Shown: in pieces, positions 8,880 through 18,185 of the stretch | Numbering within the stretch: position 1 is the first letter of the stretch | How the letters are laid out: every line of letters begins with the position of its first letter | DNA from: Myxococcota bacterium | GTDB taxonomy: Bacteria; Myxococcota_A; Polyangia; JAAYKL01 | Length of the DNA stretch: 39,652 nucleotides | Reading direction: 5' to 3' | NCBI GenBank assembly: GCA_025453525.1 | Contig: JALOQD010000027.1 | Coordinates: 1-39,652, forward strand | The notes under the pieces: model-generated | The model's database searches: none | What the model was told of the DNA's origin: nothing | The model's input: only the letters and a program-made list of their open reading frames with translations | Position numbers and translations under genes: made by a program

Positions 8880-11800
8880 ATGACAAATCGTTTATGTGTC
8901 GCATTATTCGTGGGAATCGTCGGGCTCATGGAAGCGACCGCCGCAATGGCTGCTTCCGAGCTGCCCACTCGCATTGCGCAATTCGTCCATCGTCACTGGA
9001 GCCTGGAAGAGGGGTTGCCCAGCACCTCTGTCACCACACTGGTCCAAGACAGTCAGGGCTATCTTTGGATTGCGACTCGAGAGGGGCTGGCCCGCTTTGA
9101 CGGCAATCGCTTCACCGTATTTGACCAGGGGTCGCAGCAAAAGCTCGAGGCCGATTTCATCGCCGGTGTTCAAAGCGATGGCAAAGCCATCTGGTTCGGC
9201 ATCAAAGGACAGGGACTGGGGGTGGTTCGAGAGGACGGACAGCTCGAAGTGTTCGGCGAAAAGAACGGGCTGCTCAACCTAGACGTCCAAGACATTCGCG
9301 TCGACGCTCGCAGCACGGTCTGGGTGACCACCGAAAGCGCTGGGCTGTATGCGCTTCGCCACGACAGGTTCGAGCGGCTCGGACAGACGGACGGGCTGCC
9401 GAGCAATCGGCTCACCGCGATCATCGCGGACAGCAGCGATCGGCTGTGGGTCGGGACCGATGGCAGTGGGCTCGCTGTGCGAACCGGAAATCAGTTTGCA
9501 GTGCACACCACTGGCGAGGGTCTGCCGGGCAATGTGATTCTCTCTCTGCACCTCGGGCGCAGCGGAACCGTTTACGTGGGCACGGACAAGGGCCTGGCGA
9601 GGTTTGTCGATGGCGTGTTCGAGCCTATCGTCCTCAAAGCCGGGGTCGAGCTCGCCGTGCTCTCTGTGCGCGAAGATCGAGACGGGCTTCTCTGGGTGGG
9701 CACCGACGGCGCTGGTTTGGCCCTCGTCGAACACAGTGCTGTGAGCTGGTACACCACTCGAGATGGCTTGGGAAGCGATCGAGTGGGGAGCATCTTTCAA
9801 GATCGGGACGGCAATGTGTGGGTCGGCACCCTGGGCGGCGGGTTGGAGATGTTTCGGCAGGGGCCGTTTTCTACCTATGGCGGAGCGTCCGATGCTCTTG
9901 CCGAGGGGCTCGTTTTGTCGCTTTTGGAGTCCAAGGACGGAGCCCTGTGGATGGGCACCCAATCTGGCGGGCTGATTCGCGTCGACGACACTGGAGTGAC
10001 TCGCTACGCAGCTCGAGCCAATGCACAAATCATTTCCTTGCTCGAGCACAGCGACGGTCGAATTCTGGCCGGCACCGCGGGCGCTGGCTTGCTCGTGCTC
10101 GAAAAAGGCCAAACGTCGTTCGCGCCTTTCGACGGTCTGGCTTCCAGGGCTCGCGTCTCGGCCATGTTGGAGGGACCGGACGCGGTGTTGTGGATCGGAC
10201 TCGATACAGGGTTGGCTCAGGTGAGCAAGGAGGGCATCAAGCGCTTCGGGGTCGAAGACGGGATGCCATCGGACGACGTCAAATGCCTGGCGCTCGATGG
10301 GCAAGGCGACTTGTGGATCGGCACTGCCAGTGGTCTGGCGGTCATGCGCGATGGCGGAATATCCACGACCGACCGCGGCCGCAAGCTACCCACAGATGCC
10401 CTGCACGCGATTGTCACGGACGGGCGGCGGCTGTGGCTGGGCACAGAGTCTCGAGGCATCGTGGTTCTCGATCGCGATATCACGCGGTCGCTGTCCACAG
10501 AGGAAGGTCTCCTCGACGAAACGGTGTTCTCGATTACGGAAGATGCAGTGGGGCGGTTATGGGTGACCTCTCCGGTGGGGATCTATAGCTTTGGCAAACG
10601 AAGCGTCGAGGATATCCTGTCGGGAACCACCACCCGAGTCACGCCTCGGTCCTACAGTGTTGCAGATGGGCTCAGGACGAGGGAGAGCGTCGGCGGATAC
10701 CCCAATGCGGTGTTGCGCACTTCGGATCGCCGGCTGTGGTTCGCGACGACCAAGGGGGTTTCGGTCGTCGATGCGAGCCGCGCCGTGCTCGCACTGGCAG
10801 CGCCGCAAGCGAGAATCGAAGAAGTGCGCGTGGATGGCGTTCGGGTTCCGATCACAGACCCCTTGATTGTGCCGCCGCGTGCGAAATCCGTGGAGCTGCG
10901 CTACTCGGCCGCGACTTTCCTCGAGCCAGAGCGGCTGCGTTTTGAGCACCATCTGGACGGCTACGACGACACATGGCGCGACGCGGGTGGCGCGCTCGTG
11001 GCCCGCTATGCAAATCTCGATGCTGGGGACTATACGCTGCGAGTGAAGGCTTTGTGCCGAGAGTCCGCAAGCGCTGGCGCCGCGGCGGAGCTCCGCTTGA
11101 GAAAGTTGCCCACTTATTACGAAACATGGTGGTTCTATTTGCTCGTGGCAGTCGGGTCGATCGGAGCCGTGGCGTTTTTGGCGCTCCTGCCGTTGCGAGG
11201 CGCCCGAAGGCGCAATATCGACCTTCAGGACGCGGTCAACGCAAAGACCAAGGAACTGTCCATGCGCAACCGGCAAATCGAGGATTTGGCGCTGCGAGAT
11301 CCCCTCACCGGCCTTCGCAATAGACGCTATTTGTTTGAAGTGGTGGTGCCGCAAACCGCGCTCGCGGCTGCTCGCAAACAACTGTCCACGCTGGGGCTCG
11401 ACCGCCGCCAGGATGCCGTCACGGGTGTGCACGGGCTTGCGATCATCGACCTCGACGATTTCAAGAAGCTCAACGACCAACATGGACACGACACAGGAGA
11501 CGCCGTGCTCTCGGCAGTGGCTCAAACGCTCGCTCAATCCGTGCGTGGAGACGACGTGGTCATTCGCTGGGGTGGAGAGGAATTCCTGGTGGTTCTCGAG
11601 AACACCCAACCCGATTTTCTTCCTGCGTTCGCAGACAAGGTTCTCTCGATCATCTCTCAACGACCCATCCTTCACGGCTCGGGCGAGCCCATTCGCGTCA
11701 CCTGCTCCATTGGGCTCGTCGCGTTTCCGCCCAGCCCAAGGTTTCCCAAGACCTTGAGCTTCGAGCAAACCATCCTGCTGGCGGACAAGGCACTCGAGCG

Positions 11801-11966
11801 AGCCAAGGGGGGCGGCAAAGACCGCGCGGTCATTGCGAGGGTGAACGACAACACCGTCGACAGCGAGCAGGCGTTCATCGATGTTTTCAAGGATCTGGAG
11901 AATCGCTACCTAGGTCACCGCGGCGGGACGGTTTACTTGGAGAACCTGCCTCGGAGAGCGAGATAA
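8880..11966 (+). CDS. Periplasmic propeller sensor diguanylate cyclase (Reg_prop, Y_Y_Y, GGDEF)
   Basis: A 1028-residue transmembrane enzyme predicted to make c-di-GMP. I chose the ATG at 8880 because it opens directly onto a signal peptide (MTNRLCVALFVGIVGL then AMAASE); an in-frame TTG at 8841 would add 13 unlikely residues. About fourteen two-component-regulator propeller repeats (LWVGTxxGL... pattern) span residues 40-650, enough for two seven-bladed propellers, followed by a Y_Y_Y domain (about 655-745), one membrane helix (about 750-772), a short coil and a GGDEF domain. The catalytic motif is GGEEF (about 898-902), and an RGDD allosteric I-site stands exactly five residues before it, so product inhibition is expected. 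The domain begins with the usual DPLTGLRNRR. Ligand unknown; other proteins of this architecture often sense extracellular saccharides. Confidence 0.92.
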   Translation: MTNRLCVALFVGIVGLMEATAAMAASELPTRIAQFVHRHWSLEEGLPSTSVTTLVQDSQGYLWIATREGLARFDGNRFTVFDQGSQQKLEADFIAGVQSDGKAIWFGIKGQGLGVVREDGQLEVFGEKNGLLNLDVQDIRVDARSTVWVTTESAGLYALRHDRFERLGQTDGLPSNRLTAIIADSSDRLWVGTDGSGLAVRTGNQFAVHTTGEGLPGNVILSLHLGRSGTVYVGTDKGLARFVDGVFEPIVLKAGVELAVLSVREDRDGLLWVGTDGAGLALVEHSAVSWYTTRDGLGSDRVGSIFQDRDGNVWVGTLGGGLEMFRQGPFSTYGGASDALAEGLVLSLLESKDGALWMGTQSGGLIRVDDTGVTRYAARANAQIISLLEHSDGRILAGTAGAGLLVLEKGQTSFAPFDGLASRARVSAMLEGPDAVLWIGLDTGLAQVSKEGIKRFGVEDGMPSDDVKCLALDGQGDLWIGTASGLAVMRDGGISTTDRGRKLPTDALHAIVTDGRRLWLGTESRGIVVLDRDITRSLSTEEGLLDETVFSITEDAVGRLWVTSPVGIYSFGKRSVEDILSGTTTRVTPRSYSVADGLRTRESVGGYPNAVLRTSDRRLWFATTKGVSVVDASRAVLALAAPQARIEEVRVDGVRVPITDPLIVPPRAKSVELRYSAATFLEPERLRFEHHLDGYDDTWRDAGGALVARYANLDAGDYTLRVKALCRESASAGAAAELRLRKLPTYYETWWFYLLVAVGSIGAVAFLALLPLRGARRRNIDLQDAVNAKTKELSMRNRQIEDLALRDPLTGLRNRRYLFEVVVPQTALAAARKQLSTLGLDRRQDAVTGVHGLAIIDLDDFKKLNDQHGHDTGDAVLSAVAQTLAQSVRGDDVVIRWGGEEFLVVLENTQPDFLPAFADKVLSIISQRPILHGSGEPIRVTCSIGLVAFPPSPRFPKTLSFEQTILLADKALERAKGGGKDRAVIARVNDNTVDSEQAFIDVFKDLENRYLGHRGGTVYLENLPRRAR

Positions 11967-11990
11967 CGCGCAGCAAAGGGTTCACGCAGG

Positions 11991-12122
11991 AATAATTTCC
12001 CAGAATTGGGTGGCTGAGGCGCTCGGCCAGCAAGGCGCGAGGAGAGGGAATACTGGTGGTATTCACTGGACGAGCAACGCAGCGGGACGAGATGCATCGG
12101 CTGCCCAAGCTGGGAAGTTATT
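11991..12122. repeat. 132-bp near-perfect palindrome between convergent genes
   Basis: The outer arms aataatttcccag (11991-12003) and ctgggaagttatt (12110-12122) pair at 12 of 13 positions plus one G-T. Inside them, ttgggtggctgagg pairs with the region ending gcatcggctgcccaa with several G-T or compensated positions, and the centre is a perfect gaatac/gtattc stem (12048-12053, 12059-12064) with a 5-base loop. All arms share the centre near 12056, so this is one long hairpin. It starts 25 bases after the cyclase stop and overlaps the last codon and stop of the FGE-like gene on the other strand; a T-run follows. It may serve as a two-way terminator, but it is much longer than needed and looks like an interspersed palindromic element. 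Confidence 0.75.
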
Positions 12123-12984
12123 TTTGCGTGAGCCCAAAGGCTTGGGGTGCGTCGGCGGCGCAGCGCACGCCGGCCATGATCATCCGAAACGAAGCCGGAT
12201 GATGGACCCGGTTGGACGAGCGCAGACCTTTGAGGAAATAGTTGAAGGCGCCGCCGCGCAGGTTCTTGTCACAGCCCGTGGGTATCGGATTGGTCCCTGT
12301 GAAGCCCCTCGGTCCCTTTTGTCTGAGCTCGTTTTGAGCCGTTCTAATTTCGGCGCATGACCCGGGAAGGCCCGAGCGCGCCGAAGGCCGGGAATAGGCA
12401 AGGGGGTCGTAGTCGTCGTCGAGCCATTCCCACACGTTCCCCGCCAGATCGCAATGGCCGAAGGGACCGTTGCCCAAAGGCACGCTGCACACTGATGCCG
12501 TGTGGCGAGCGGCAAACACCGCGCGGGTTTCATCGGGCGGCTCGTTTCCCCACGGGTACAATCGTTCGTCCTGACCGCGCGCGGCTCTTTCCCATTCGGC
12601 TTCCGTGGGCAGGCGCTTGCCGCGGAAGGCGCAATAGGCTCGCGCGTCAGACCATGAGATGCCGCTGACCGGTTGATTTGGCGCGCCGAAGTCGGCGTCC
12701 GTTCCGAAGCCCCCTTCCCCTGCAAGCCCCTTGCGAGCTTTGCGACAGGCTTTGGCCGCGACGCACTCGGCGTACGCTGCGTTCGTGACCTCGGTGCGAT
12801 CGAGCAAAAATGAGCGAACCTCCACCTCGTGAGCCGGCCTTTCGTCGAGCTCGCCGATGGAGTCCTGTCCCATGCGAAAAACGCCCGCAGGGACAGGGAG
12901 CATGTCGGAGAAGCTCTGTGCCCTCGCTAGACCCGTCACGACGAGAGCGAAAGTGGGCAGGGCGAATGTGAGGATCCTTGCCAT
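12118..12984 (-). CDS. Secreted FGE/SUMF1-family protein lacking the catalytic cysteines
   Basis: A 288-residue protein starting at the ATG at 12984, which opens a signal peptide (MARILTFALPTFALVVTGLARAQS); upstream in-frame codons would run into the preceding gene. The rest is a formylglycine-generating-enzyme (sulfatase-modifying factor) domain: PVPAGVFRMGQ, FLLDRTEVTNAAYAECV, PVSGISWSDARAYCAFRGKRLPTEAEWERAARG, LYPWGNE, GNVWEWLDDDYD and a C-terminal GVRCA. In true FGE, two cysteines near the C-terminal core bind copper and do catalysis; the matching segment here, RGGAFNYFLKGLRSSNRV, has none. It is therefore probably a binding or structural member of the family rather than a sulfatase activator. 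It lies 5 bases after a small Cys-rich lipoprotein gene and is probably co-transcribed with it. Confidence 0.88.
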   Translation of the reverse strand: MARILTFALPTFALVVTGLARAQSFSDMLPVPAGVFRMGQDSIGELDERPAHEVEVRSFLLDRTEVTNAAYAECVAAKACRKARKGLAGEGGFGTDADFGAPNQPVSGISWSDARAYCAFRGKRLPTEAEWERAARGQDERLYPWGNEPPDETRAVFAARHTASVCSVPLGNGPFGHCDLAGNVWEWLDDDYDPLAYSRPSARSGLPGSCAEIRTAQNELRQKGPRGFTGTNPIPTGCDKNLRGGAFNYFLKGLRSSNRVHHPASFRMIMAGVRCAADAPQAFGLTQK

Positions 12985-12989
12985 CCCTC

Positions 12990-13379
12990 TTACTGAACCA
13001 CGATGATGGGCGCCACCACGGCGTCTTGGTCTCCCCCTTGCCCTGGGGGCGAACAGGGCGATTCTCTCATGGGCGGCCGGTTTTCCGAAGGTAGCTGGAC
13101 GTCGTAGCAGGCGCAGCCCGCGGGCTTTGCGCATACGTTGCCGATGGGCACGCATGCGTCCCCGCAGGGAAACGAGCACTTGTCGCAGATGGCGCAGCAC
13201 TCGGAAGGGCGACTGACCGGAGGCGCATTGGCGCGAGCGGCCTGGATGATCGCCGCGGTGATCGCGATGGCTGTCACCACGCCGGCCTCCCCGTATTCAT
13301 CCTGGCTGTGGGACGAGCCGCAGGCAGTGGCCAAGACCAAGCAAAGGGATAGGACTGCAATGGCCCGCGCAATGGTCAT
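12990..13379 (-). CDS. Small Cys-rich lipoprotein of unknown function
   Basis: A 129-residue lipoprotein. The ATG at 13379 is preceded by GAGGAGG at normal spacing and opens a signal peptide with lipobox LATAC. Next comes a short hydrophobic stretch (VVTAIAITAAIIQAA) and then a compact Cys-rich segment (about 55-95) with patterns CCAICDKCSFPCGDAC and CAKPAGCACY, which suggests disulfides or metal binding in the periplasm. The tail is Pro/Gly-rich. I do not recognise the family. It ends 5 bases before the FGE-like gene, implying a two-gene operon. Confidence 0.75.
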   Translation of the reverse strand: MTIARAIAVLSLCLVLATACGSSHSQDEYGEAGVVTAIAITAAIIQAARANAPPVSRPSECCAICDKCSFPCGDACVPIGNVCAKPAGCACYDVQLPSENRPPMRESPCSPPGQGGDQDAVVAPIIVVQ

Positions 13380-13499
13380 CTGATTCCTCCTCTCAGCCAG
13401 GGCGCGAAAGGGCCGAACCATGGCTCGAGACTTTTCGGAGGAGCTTATCTCGAAGTCATCCGTGGCGGAAGCGATTGTGAGCTGCTGCGAAAGTCCTTT

Positions 13500-13857
13500 G
13501 ATCCGCGAGGAGGGCTATCGCAAGGTGCGGCGGAATGCAGCCCCGGGTTTTCTTAACCCGGGTTGGGTGGACGCGGCTTCGCTGTTTCTGCCTTCCCTCG
13601 CACCGAAACGCGGCTTCGCTGTTTCTGCCTTTTACTTTTCATCCGCGTTGAAGGCGCGACGGATGGGCGCGCTGCTTACGCGAACAGGTAGTCATGCGTG
13701 GAAGCATCGCCCCTTCAGGGCTTGTGGACAAACAAGAAAAAGCAGATTGATTCTGGGATCCGAACACCCCGGGTTAAAAAACCCGGGGCTATAATCCCTC
13801 GCACCTCCGGTGCGAGAATAGGCGTTCCCGATCTTGCGATGGCCCTAGATCCGCGAG
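13500..13857. mobile_element. MITE-like element with inverted ends, internal hairpins and 10-bp flanking duplication
   Basis: The core is 13510-13847 (338 bp) and contains no convincing gene. Its ends are inverted repeats: agggctatcgcaag at 13511-13524 and cttgcgatggccct at 13833-13846 (13 of 14 match). Immediately outside, gatccgcgag occurs directly repeated at 13500-13509 and 13848-13857, as expected for a target-site duplication. Each end carries an inverted copy of a ccccgggtt/aacccgggg hairpin: the left copy has its stem at 13542-13549 and 13555-13562, the right at 13767-13775 and 13780-13788. The right end also has a perfect ctcgcacc/ggtgcgag hairpin (13798-13805, 13809-13816) that the left end lacks. 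It fills most of the 553-base gap upstream of the efflux adaptor. The class of mobilising transposase is unknown. Confidence 0.75.
13571..13631 (+). repeat. Two copies of a 24-bp direct repeat inside the MITE-like element
   Basis: The 24-base unit beginning acgcggcttcgctgttt occurs identically at 13571-13594 and 13608-13631, a 37-base period. The spacer contains ccctcgcacc, which recurs at 13796-13805 in the right-end hairpin of the element. Confidence 0.9.
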
Positions 13858-13920
13858 TGAGCGGGATTGACAAAGCGATGGCTTGAAACAACAGTTCTTT
13901 CAGCTCAAATCAAGAGCCTC

Positions 13921-13935
13921 GAGGAGGATACTGTG
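13921..13935 (+). promoter_or_regulatory. Shine-Dalgarno that sets a GTG start for the adaptor gene
   Basis: GAGGAGG at 13921-13927 stands five bases before an in-frame GTG (13933-13935). No ATG in this frame is placed as well, and a TTG at 13867 further upstream lacks such a site, so the GTG is taken as the start of the efflux adaptor. Confidence 0.7.
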
Positions 13936-15093
13936 TTGTTAGAGATTTCTGTGGGGTCCGTTTTCGTCATCGCAAAGGCTATCCGTCGAACATCGCGGCG
14001 CCTCGTCGCCGCGGTGGGGATTCTCGCCGTGGTGGGTGCTTTGGGGTGTGGCAAGCTCGAGGGCGATGCCAAGGCTTCTGCCGTGGATGGCGTTCAACCC
14101 GAGGAGGTCTTGCCAGTGGACGTGCTGGAGCTTGCGAGCGAGACGTTTACGGCAAACATCGAAGCCACGGGCAAGGCGCTGCCGATTCGCGAGGGCACTC
14201 TGTCCGGCGCCATCTCCGGGCGCGTAGAAAAGATTTTGGTGAACGAGGGCGACATCGTGCGAAAGGGACAGGTGCTCGTGCGCTTCGATTCCCGCGGGTT
14301 TCACATTGGAGCCAAGCAGGCGCAGGCTGCGCTGGCAGCGGCTCGGGCAGCATCGGATATCGCCAAGCTCGAGCTCGAGCGCGCCATCAAGCTCTCGGAC
14401 GGAGGCGCCTCGCCCCAGGCCGTGACAGATCGCGCCAATGCCCAGGTCGATGCCACGACCGCGCAGCTCGCCATGGCGCAGGCTCAGGTCGAACAGACCC
14501 AAAAAGGCCTCAGCGATACCGAGTTGCGCGCGCCCTATGACGCCACAGTGGTCGCCGTTCTCCGCCAGGTGGGCACCTTCGCCACCTCCATGCCGCCCAC
14601 CGAGCTCATCAGCATTGTGGACACGTCGTCTCTCGAGGTGCAGGCCTTCTTGCCAGAGGACGCGGTGACTGCCGTGCACTTGGGCGATACCGCGAAAGTG
14701 CTCGTGGGCAGCGCCGGAGTGGAGACCACCGGCAAGGTGGTGTTCGTTTCCGACCGCATGCAGACAGGGTCTCAGACCTTCGAGATCCGCGTTCTCATCG
14801 AAAACCCGGATCGCATCATCAAGGGCGGCGCTTTTTGTCGCCTGTCTCTCACCCGACCGCCCATCGAAGGCGCGGTTCTCGTGCCGCTGCGGGCAGTGCG
14901 GCGCGATGGCAAGGACCAGCCCTACGTGTTTCTCCTCGAGAAAGAGCTCGTGAAAAGAGTGGACGTCACCCTGGGCGACTCGTCTGGAGATCGAGTGCTC
15001 GTGCGCTCTGGCCTCGCCGCAGGGCAGAGGCTCATCACCACCACGGGCTCGGACGTCGCTGACGGCGTCAGGGCCACGGCCAGGAAGATCTAA
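13933..15093 (+). CDS. RND efflux periplasmic adaptor (membrane fusion) lipoprotein
   Basis: A 386-residue HlyD/AcrA-type adaptor. From the GTG start the protein has a basic N-terminus, a hydrophobic segment and a lipobox VGALGC, so it is lipid-anchored like AcrA. Domains follow the usual order: barrel-sandwich first half with GAISGRVEKILVNEGDIVRKG and VLVRFD, an alpha-helical hairpin rich in Ala/Gln (about 110-190), barrel-sandwich second half (LRAPYDATVVAV), beta-barrel domain and membrane-proximal domain (VLVPLRAVRRDG). It would bridge the inner-membrane pump to an outer-membrane TolC-type channel. The permease gene starts two bases after its stop, so they form an operon. No outer-membrane channel gene is nearby, so the pair must borrow one. 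Confidence 0.92.
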   Translation: MLLEISVGSVFVIAKAIRRTSRRLVAAVGILAVVGALGCGKLEGDAKASAVDGVQPEEVLPVDVLELASETFTANIEATGKALPIREGTLSGAISGRVEKILVNEGDIVRKGQVLVRFDSRGFHIGAKQAQAALAAARAASDIAKLELERAIKLSDGGASPQAVTDRANAQVDATTAQLAMAQAQVEQTQKGLSDTELRAPYDATVVAVLRQVGTFATSMPPTELISIVDTSSLEVQAFLPEDAVTAVHLGDTAKVLVGSAGVETTGKVVFVSDRMQTGSQTFEIRVLIENPDRIIKGGAFCRLSLTRPPIEGAVLVPLRAVRRDGKDQPYVFLLEKELVKRVDVTLGDSSGDRVLVRSGLAAGQRLITTTGSDVADGVRATARKI

Positions 15094-15094
15094 A

Positions 15095-18000
15095 ATGCTC
15101 CTTTCTGATGTCTCGATCAAGCGACCGGTGTTTACCACCATGGTGCTCGGCGCCATCGTGGTGTTCGGCATCGTATCCTACCCGCGCATCGGCATCGACA
15201 TGATGCCCAACGTGGAGTTTCCCTTCTGCGCGGTGACGACCATCTACCCTGGCGCGTCGCCTGAGACAGTCGAAAAAGAAGTCTCTGAAAAGATCGAGGA
15301 GGCGGTCAGCACCATCAGCGGCGTGCGCAGCCTGCGCTCGGTGTCGGTGGAGAACGTCTCTCAGGTGCTCATCGAGTTCGAGCTCGAGGTCAAGGCAGAT
15401 CAGGCGGTGCAGGATGTGCGCGATCGCTTGTCCCGCATCTCCAGCCAGCTTCCGCGAGACATCGAGAGCCCCAAGGTGGAGAAGCTCGACTTCGGCGCCG
15501 CACCGGTGCTCACCCTGGCCGTGAGCGGCCCTGGCAGCGTGGCCGAGGTCACGCAGTTCGCCAAGAAGCGCGTCAAGGAGAGGATCCAGACCATCCCTGG
15601 AGTGGGCGCGGTGGATGTCGTCGGCGGTCGCGAGCGAGAGATCAAAGTCTGGATTGATCGCGAGCGGCTGGAAGCGCAAGGCCTGTCCGTGACCGATGTC
15701 GTGAATGCGCTCGCGGCGAGTAACCTCAAGCTGCCCGGCGGTCGGCTGACGTCCAAGAGCACGGAGTTCACTGTGCAGGTGGACGGCGAGCTCAAGTCCA
15801 TCGACGAAATCGGCGAGCTCTTGGTTCGAGAGGTGAATGGACAGGGAGTGCGCGTCAAGGATGTCGCGCGTATCGAGGATGGCTTCGAGGAGCGGCGCTC
15901 GTCGGCCCTTCTGTCCGGCAACGCGGCAGTCACCCTCGTCGTGCGCAAGCAGTCGGGCACCAACACCGTGGCCGTGGGTGACAAAGTGAAGGAGCGCCTC
16001 GCCGAGCTGACCGAGGGCTTTCCCAAGGGATGGAGCGTGTTCGTGGCCGTCGACTCGACCACCTTCACCAAGACGCTGGTGGAGCATGTGGAGCTCGACC
16101 TCGTGATCGGCGGCGTGCTCGCGGTGCTCATCGTGTTTTTGTTCCTGCGCAATCTTCGCACGACGTTCATCGCGGCTCTGGCCCTACCCACGTCGGTGAT
16201 CGGCACGTTCATCTTCATCAACGCTCTGGGGTTTACGTTCAACACCATGACGCTTCTCGCGTTGTCGCTCTCGATTGGCATTTTGATCGACGATGCGATT
16301 GTGGTCATCGAGAATATCTACAGGCACATGGAGGAGGGCCTGTCTCCCTGGGAGGCGGCCAAGGTGGGTTCCGCAGAGATCGGTCTGGCGGTGCTGGCCA
16401 CCACGCTGTCCATCGTCGCGGTGTTCGTGCCCGTGGCCTTCATGCAGGGCATCATCGGCCGTTTTTTCTATCAGTTCGGCATCACCGTGACCGTGGCGGT
16501 GCTCATCTCCCTGTTCGTGTCGTTCACCCTCACGCCCATGCTGTCGGCGCGGCTCATGAAGCAAGTGGGCACGAACTTCTTTTATCGAGGCATCGAGGCG
16601 GTTCTCGGGTTCATCGATGCTCGCTATCGCGGCACCATCGCCTGGGCTCTGCGCCATAGGTTGATCGTCTCGGTGATCGCTGTCCTGGCCTTCTCGTCCT
16701 CTATACCCCTCGTGAAAGTGATCGGCGTCGAGTTTATGACGTCGTTCGACCGTGGCGAGCTCAACGTGATGGTCAAGATGCCCACGGGCACGACCCTCGA
16801 AGAGACCGAGCGCGTGGCCGAGGGGATCGCGCAAAAGGTCCGCGCCCACCGCGACCTCGTGACCAGCACAGTGATGAGCATCGGTTCGGACAGCCAGCAA
16901 AAACAGAACCTCGCCACTGTCTACGTGAAGATGGTGCACAAGGACGTGCGCACGGTGTCCCAGGCTGCCTTCATGGCCAGGATGCGTCGGGAGTTCGCGA
17001 CGTTCAAAGAGGCCAATATCGCGGTCGAGGAGGTCAACTGGATGGCCGCCAGTGGCTCGGCCATGCGCTCGGCGATCGTCCAATACAACGTGCAGGGAGG
17101 CGACATCGAGCAGCTCGAGCGCGTGGCTCACAAGATCGCCGCAGAGATGAAGCGCACGGGAAAGTTCGTCGACGTGGACACGACCTTCGAGGCAGGCAAG
17201 CCCGAGGTGCGGGTCAAGCTCGATCGAGAAAAGGCGGCAGGCCTCGGCGTGACCACCATGCAGGCAGGCCAGGCAGTGCGCACGCTCATCGGCGGCGTCG
17301 ATGCCGGCAAGTACCGCGAGAAAGGCGAGGACTACGACATCGTGGTGCGCCTCGATCCCCGGGGCCGGCAAGAGGTTCAGCAGATAGGCGAAATCAAGGT
17401 CCGCTCCGTGTTCGGCGCCCTCGTGCCCCTGTCCAACTTCGCCAGCGTCGAGCCTGGCACAGGTCCGACCCAGATCGATCGCAAGTCGCGACAGCGTCTC
17501 GTGACAGTGCTCGCCAACCTCGTCCAGGGCTATCCGCTCGGCACTGCCATCGAAGACATCAGCAAGATCGCCGCGACCGCTGTTCCTTCGGAGGTGACGA
17601 CCGAATTCGACGGTCAGGCCCGCATCATGGGCGAGTCGTTTCGAAACATGATCTTTTCACTGATCTTGGCGATTATCATCGTCTACATGGTGCTCGCCAG
17701 CCAGTTCGAGAGCTTCATCCACCCGTTTACGATCATGGTTTCCCTGCCGCTCTCGCTCGTGGGAGCGCTCGGAGGCCTGCTCATCGCGAAACAAACGCTC
17801 AGCATCATGTCGATGATCGGCATCATCATGCTCATGGGCCTAGTGACCAAGAACGCGATTCTACTCATCGACTACACAAATACCCTGCGTCGGCGCGACG
17901 GGCTCGAGCGAAACGAGGCCCTGCTCAAGGCCGGCCCCACGCGGCTGCGCCCCATCCTCATGACCACCCTTGCCATGGTGTTCGGCATGATGCCCGTGGC

Positions 18001-18157
18001 TTTGTCGAGAGGCTACGCCTCGGAGATGCGCGCCCCCATGGCCGTCTGCGTCATCGGAGGTCTCATCGCCTCGACCCTGCTCACCCTCGTCGTCGTTCCC
18101 GTCGTCTACACCATCCTCGACGACATCGCCCGCTTCTTCGGCCGCAAGACCGTGTGA
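15095..18157 (+). CDS. RND-family multidrug efflux permease (AcrB/HAE1-like)
   Basis: A 1020-residue inner-membrane pump of normal length for the AcrB/MdtB/MdtC group. It starts with the typical [14 protein letters not shown] amphipathic/TM1 region, has the two large periplasmic loops, and twelve predicted helices in two homologous halves. Proton-relay residues are present: adjacent Asp residues in TM4 ([15 protein letters not shown], about 398-399) and a Lys in TM10 ([13 protein letters not shown], about 919), matching D407/D408 and K940 of E. coli AcrB. It should therefore work as a proton-driven exporter of hydrophobic compounds. Metal-export signatures of the CusA type were not noticed. 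The substrate is not predictable. It converges with the propeller histidine kinase gene, leaving only 28 bases between them. Confidence 0.94.
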   Translation: MLLSDVSIKRPVFTTMVLGAIVVFGIVSYPRIGIDMMPNVEFPFCAVTTIYPGASPETVEKEVSEKIEEAVSTISGVRSLRSVSVENVSQVLIEFELEVKADQAVQDVRDRLSRISSQLPRDIESPKVEKLDFGAAPVLTLAVSGPGSVAEVTQFAKKRVKERIQTIPGVGAVDVVGGREREIKVWIDRERLEAQGLSVTDVVNALAASNLKLPGGRLTSKSTEFTVQVDGELKSIDEIGELLVREVNGQGVRVKDVARIEDGFEERRSSALLSGNAAVTLVVRKQSGTNTVAVGDKVKERLAELTEGFPKGWSVFVAVDSTTFTKTLVEHVELDLVIGGVLAVLIVFLFLRNLRTTFIAALALPTSVIGTFIFINALGFTFNTMTLLALSLSIGILIDDAIVVIENIYRHMEEGLSPWEAAKVGSAEIGLAVLATTLSIVAVFVPVAFMQGIIGRFFYQFGITVTVAVLISLFVSFTLTPMLSARLMKQVGTNFFYRGIEAVLGFIDARYRGTIAWALRHRLIVSVIAVLAFSSSIPLVKVIGVEFMTSFDRGELNVMVKMPTGTTLEETERVAEGIAQKVRAHRDLVTSTVMSIGSDSQQKQNLATVYVKMVHKDVRTVSQAAFMARMRREFATFKEANIAVEEVNWMAASGSAMRSAIVQYNVQGGDIEQLERVAHKIAAEMKRTGKFVDVDTTFEAGKPEVRVKLDREKAAGLGVTTMQAGQAVRTLIGGVDAGKYREKGEDYDIVVRLDPRGRQEVQQIGEIKVRSVFGALVPLSNFASVEPGTGPTQIDRKSRQRLVTVLANLVQGYPLGTAIEDISKIAATAVPSEVTTEFDGQARIMGESFRNMIFSLILAIIIVYMVLASQFESFIHPFTIMVSLPLSLVGALGGLLIAKQTLSIMSMIGIIMLMGLVTKNAILLIDYTNTLRRRDGLERNEALLKAGPTRLRPILMTTLAMVFGMMPVALSRGYASEMRAPMAVCVIGGLIASTLLTLVVVPVVYTILDDIARFFGRKTV

Positions 18158-18185
18158 GAAGAAGGCTCCTCGTCTGGGCAATGGG

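Noticed and set aside
13420-13794. A 124-codon open frame in the gap before the efflux adaptor
   Set aside because: It runs across the direct repeats and hairpins of the MITE-like element, has no Shine-Dalgarno and no recognisable protein features.
16184-17371. A 395-codon minus-strand open frame opposite the RND permease
   Set aside because: Antisense shadow; His- and Arg-rich with no membrane or domain pattern, while the plus strand encodes a full pump.
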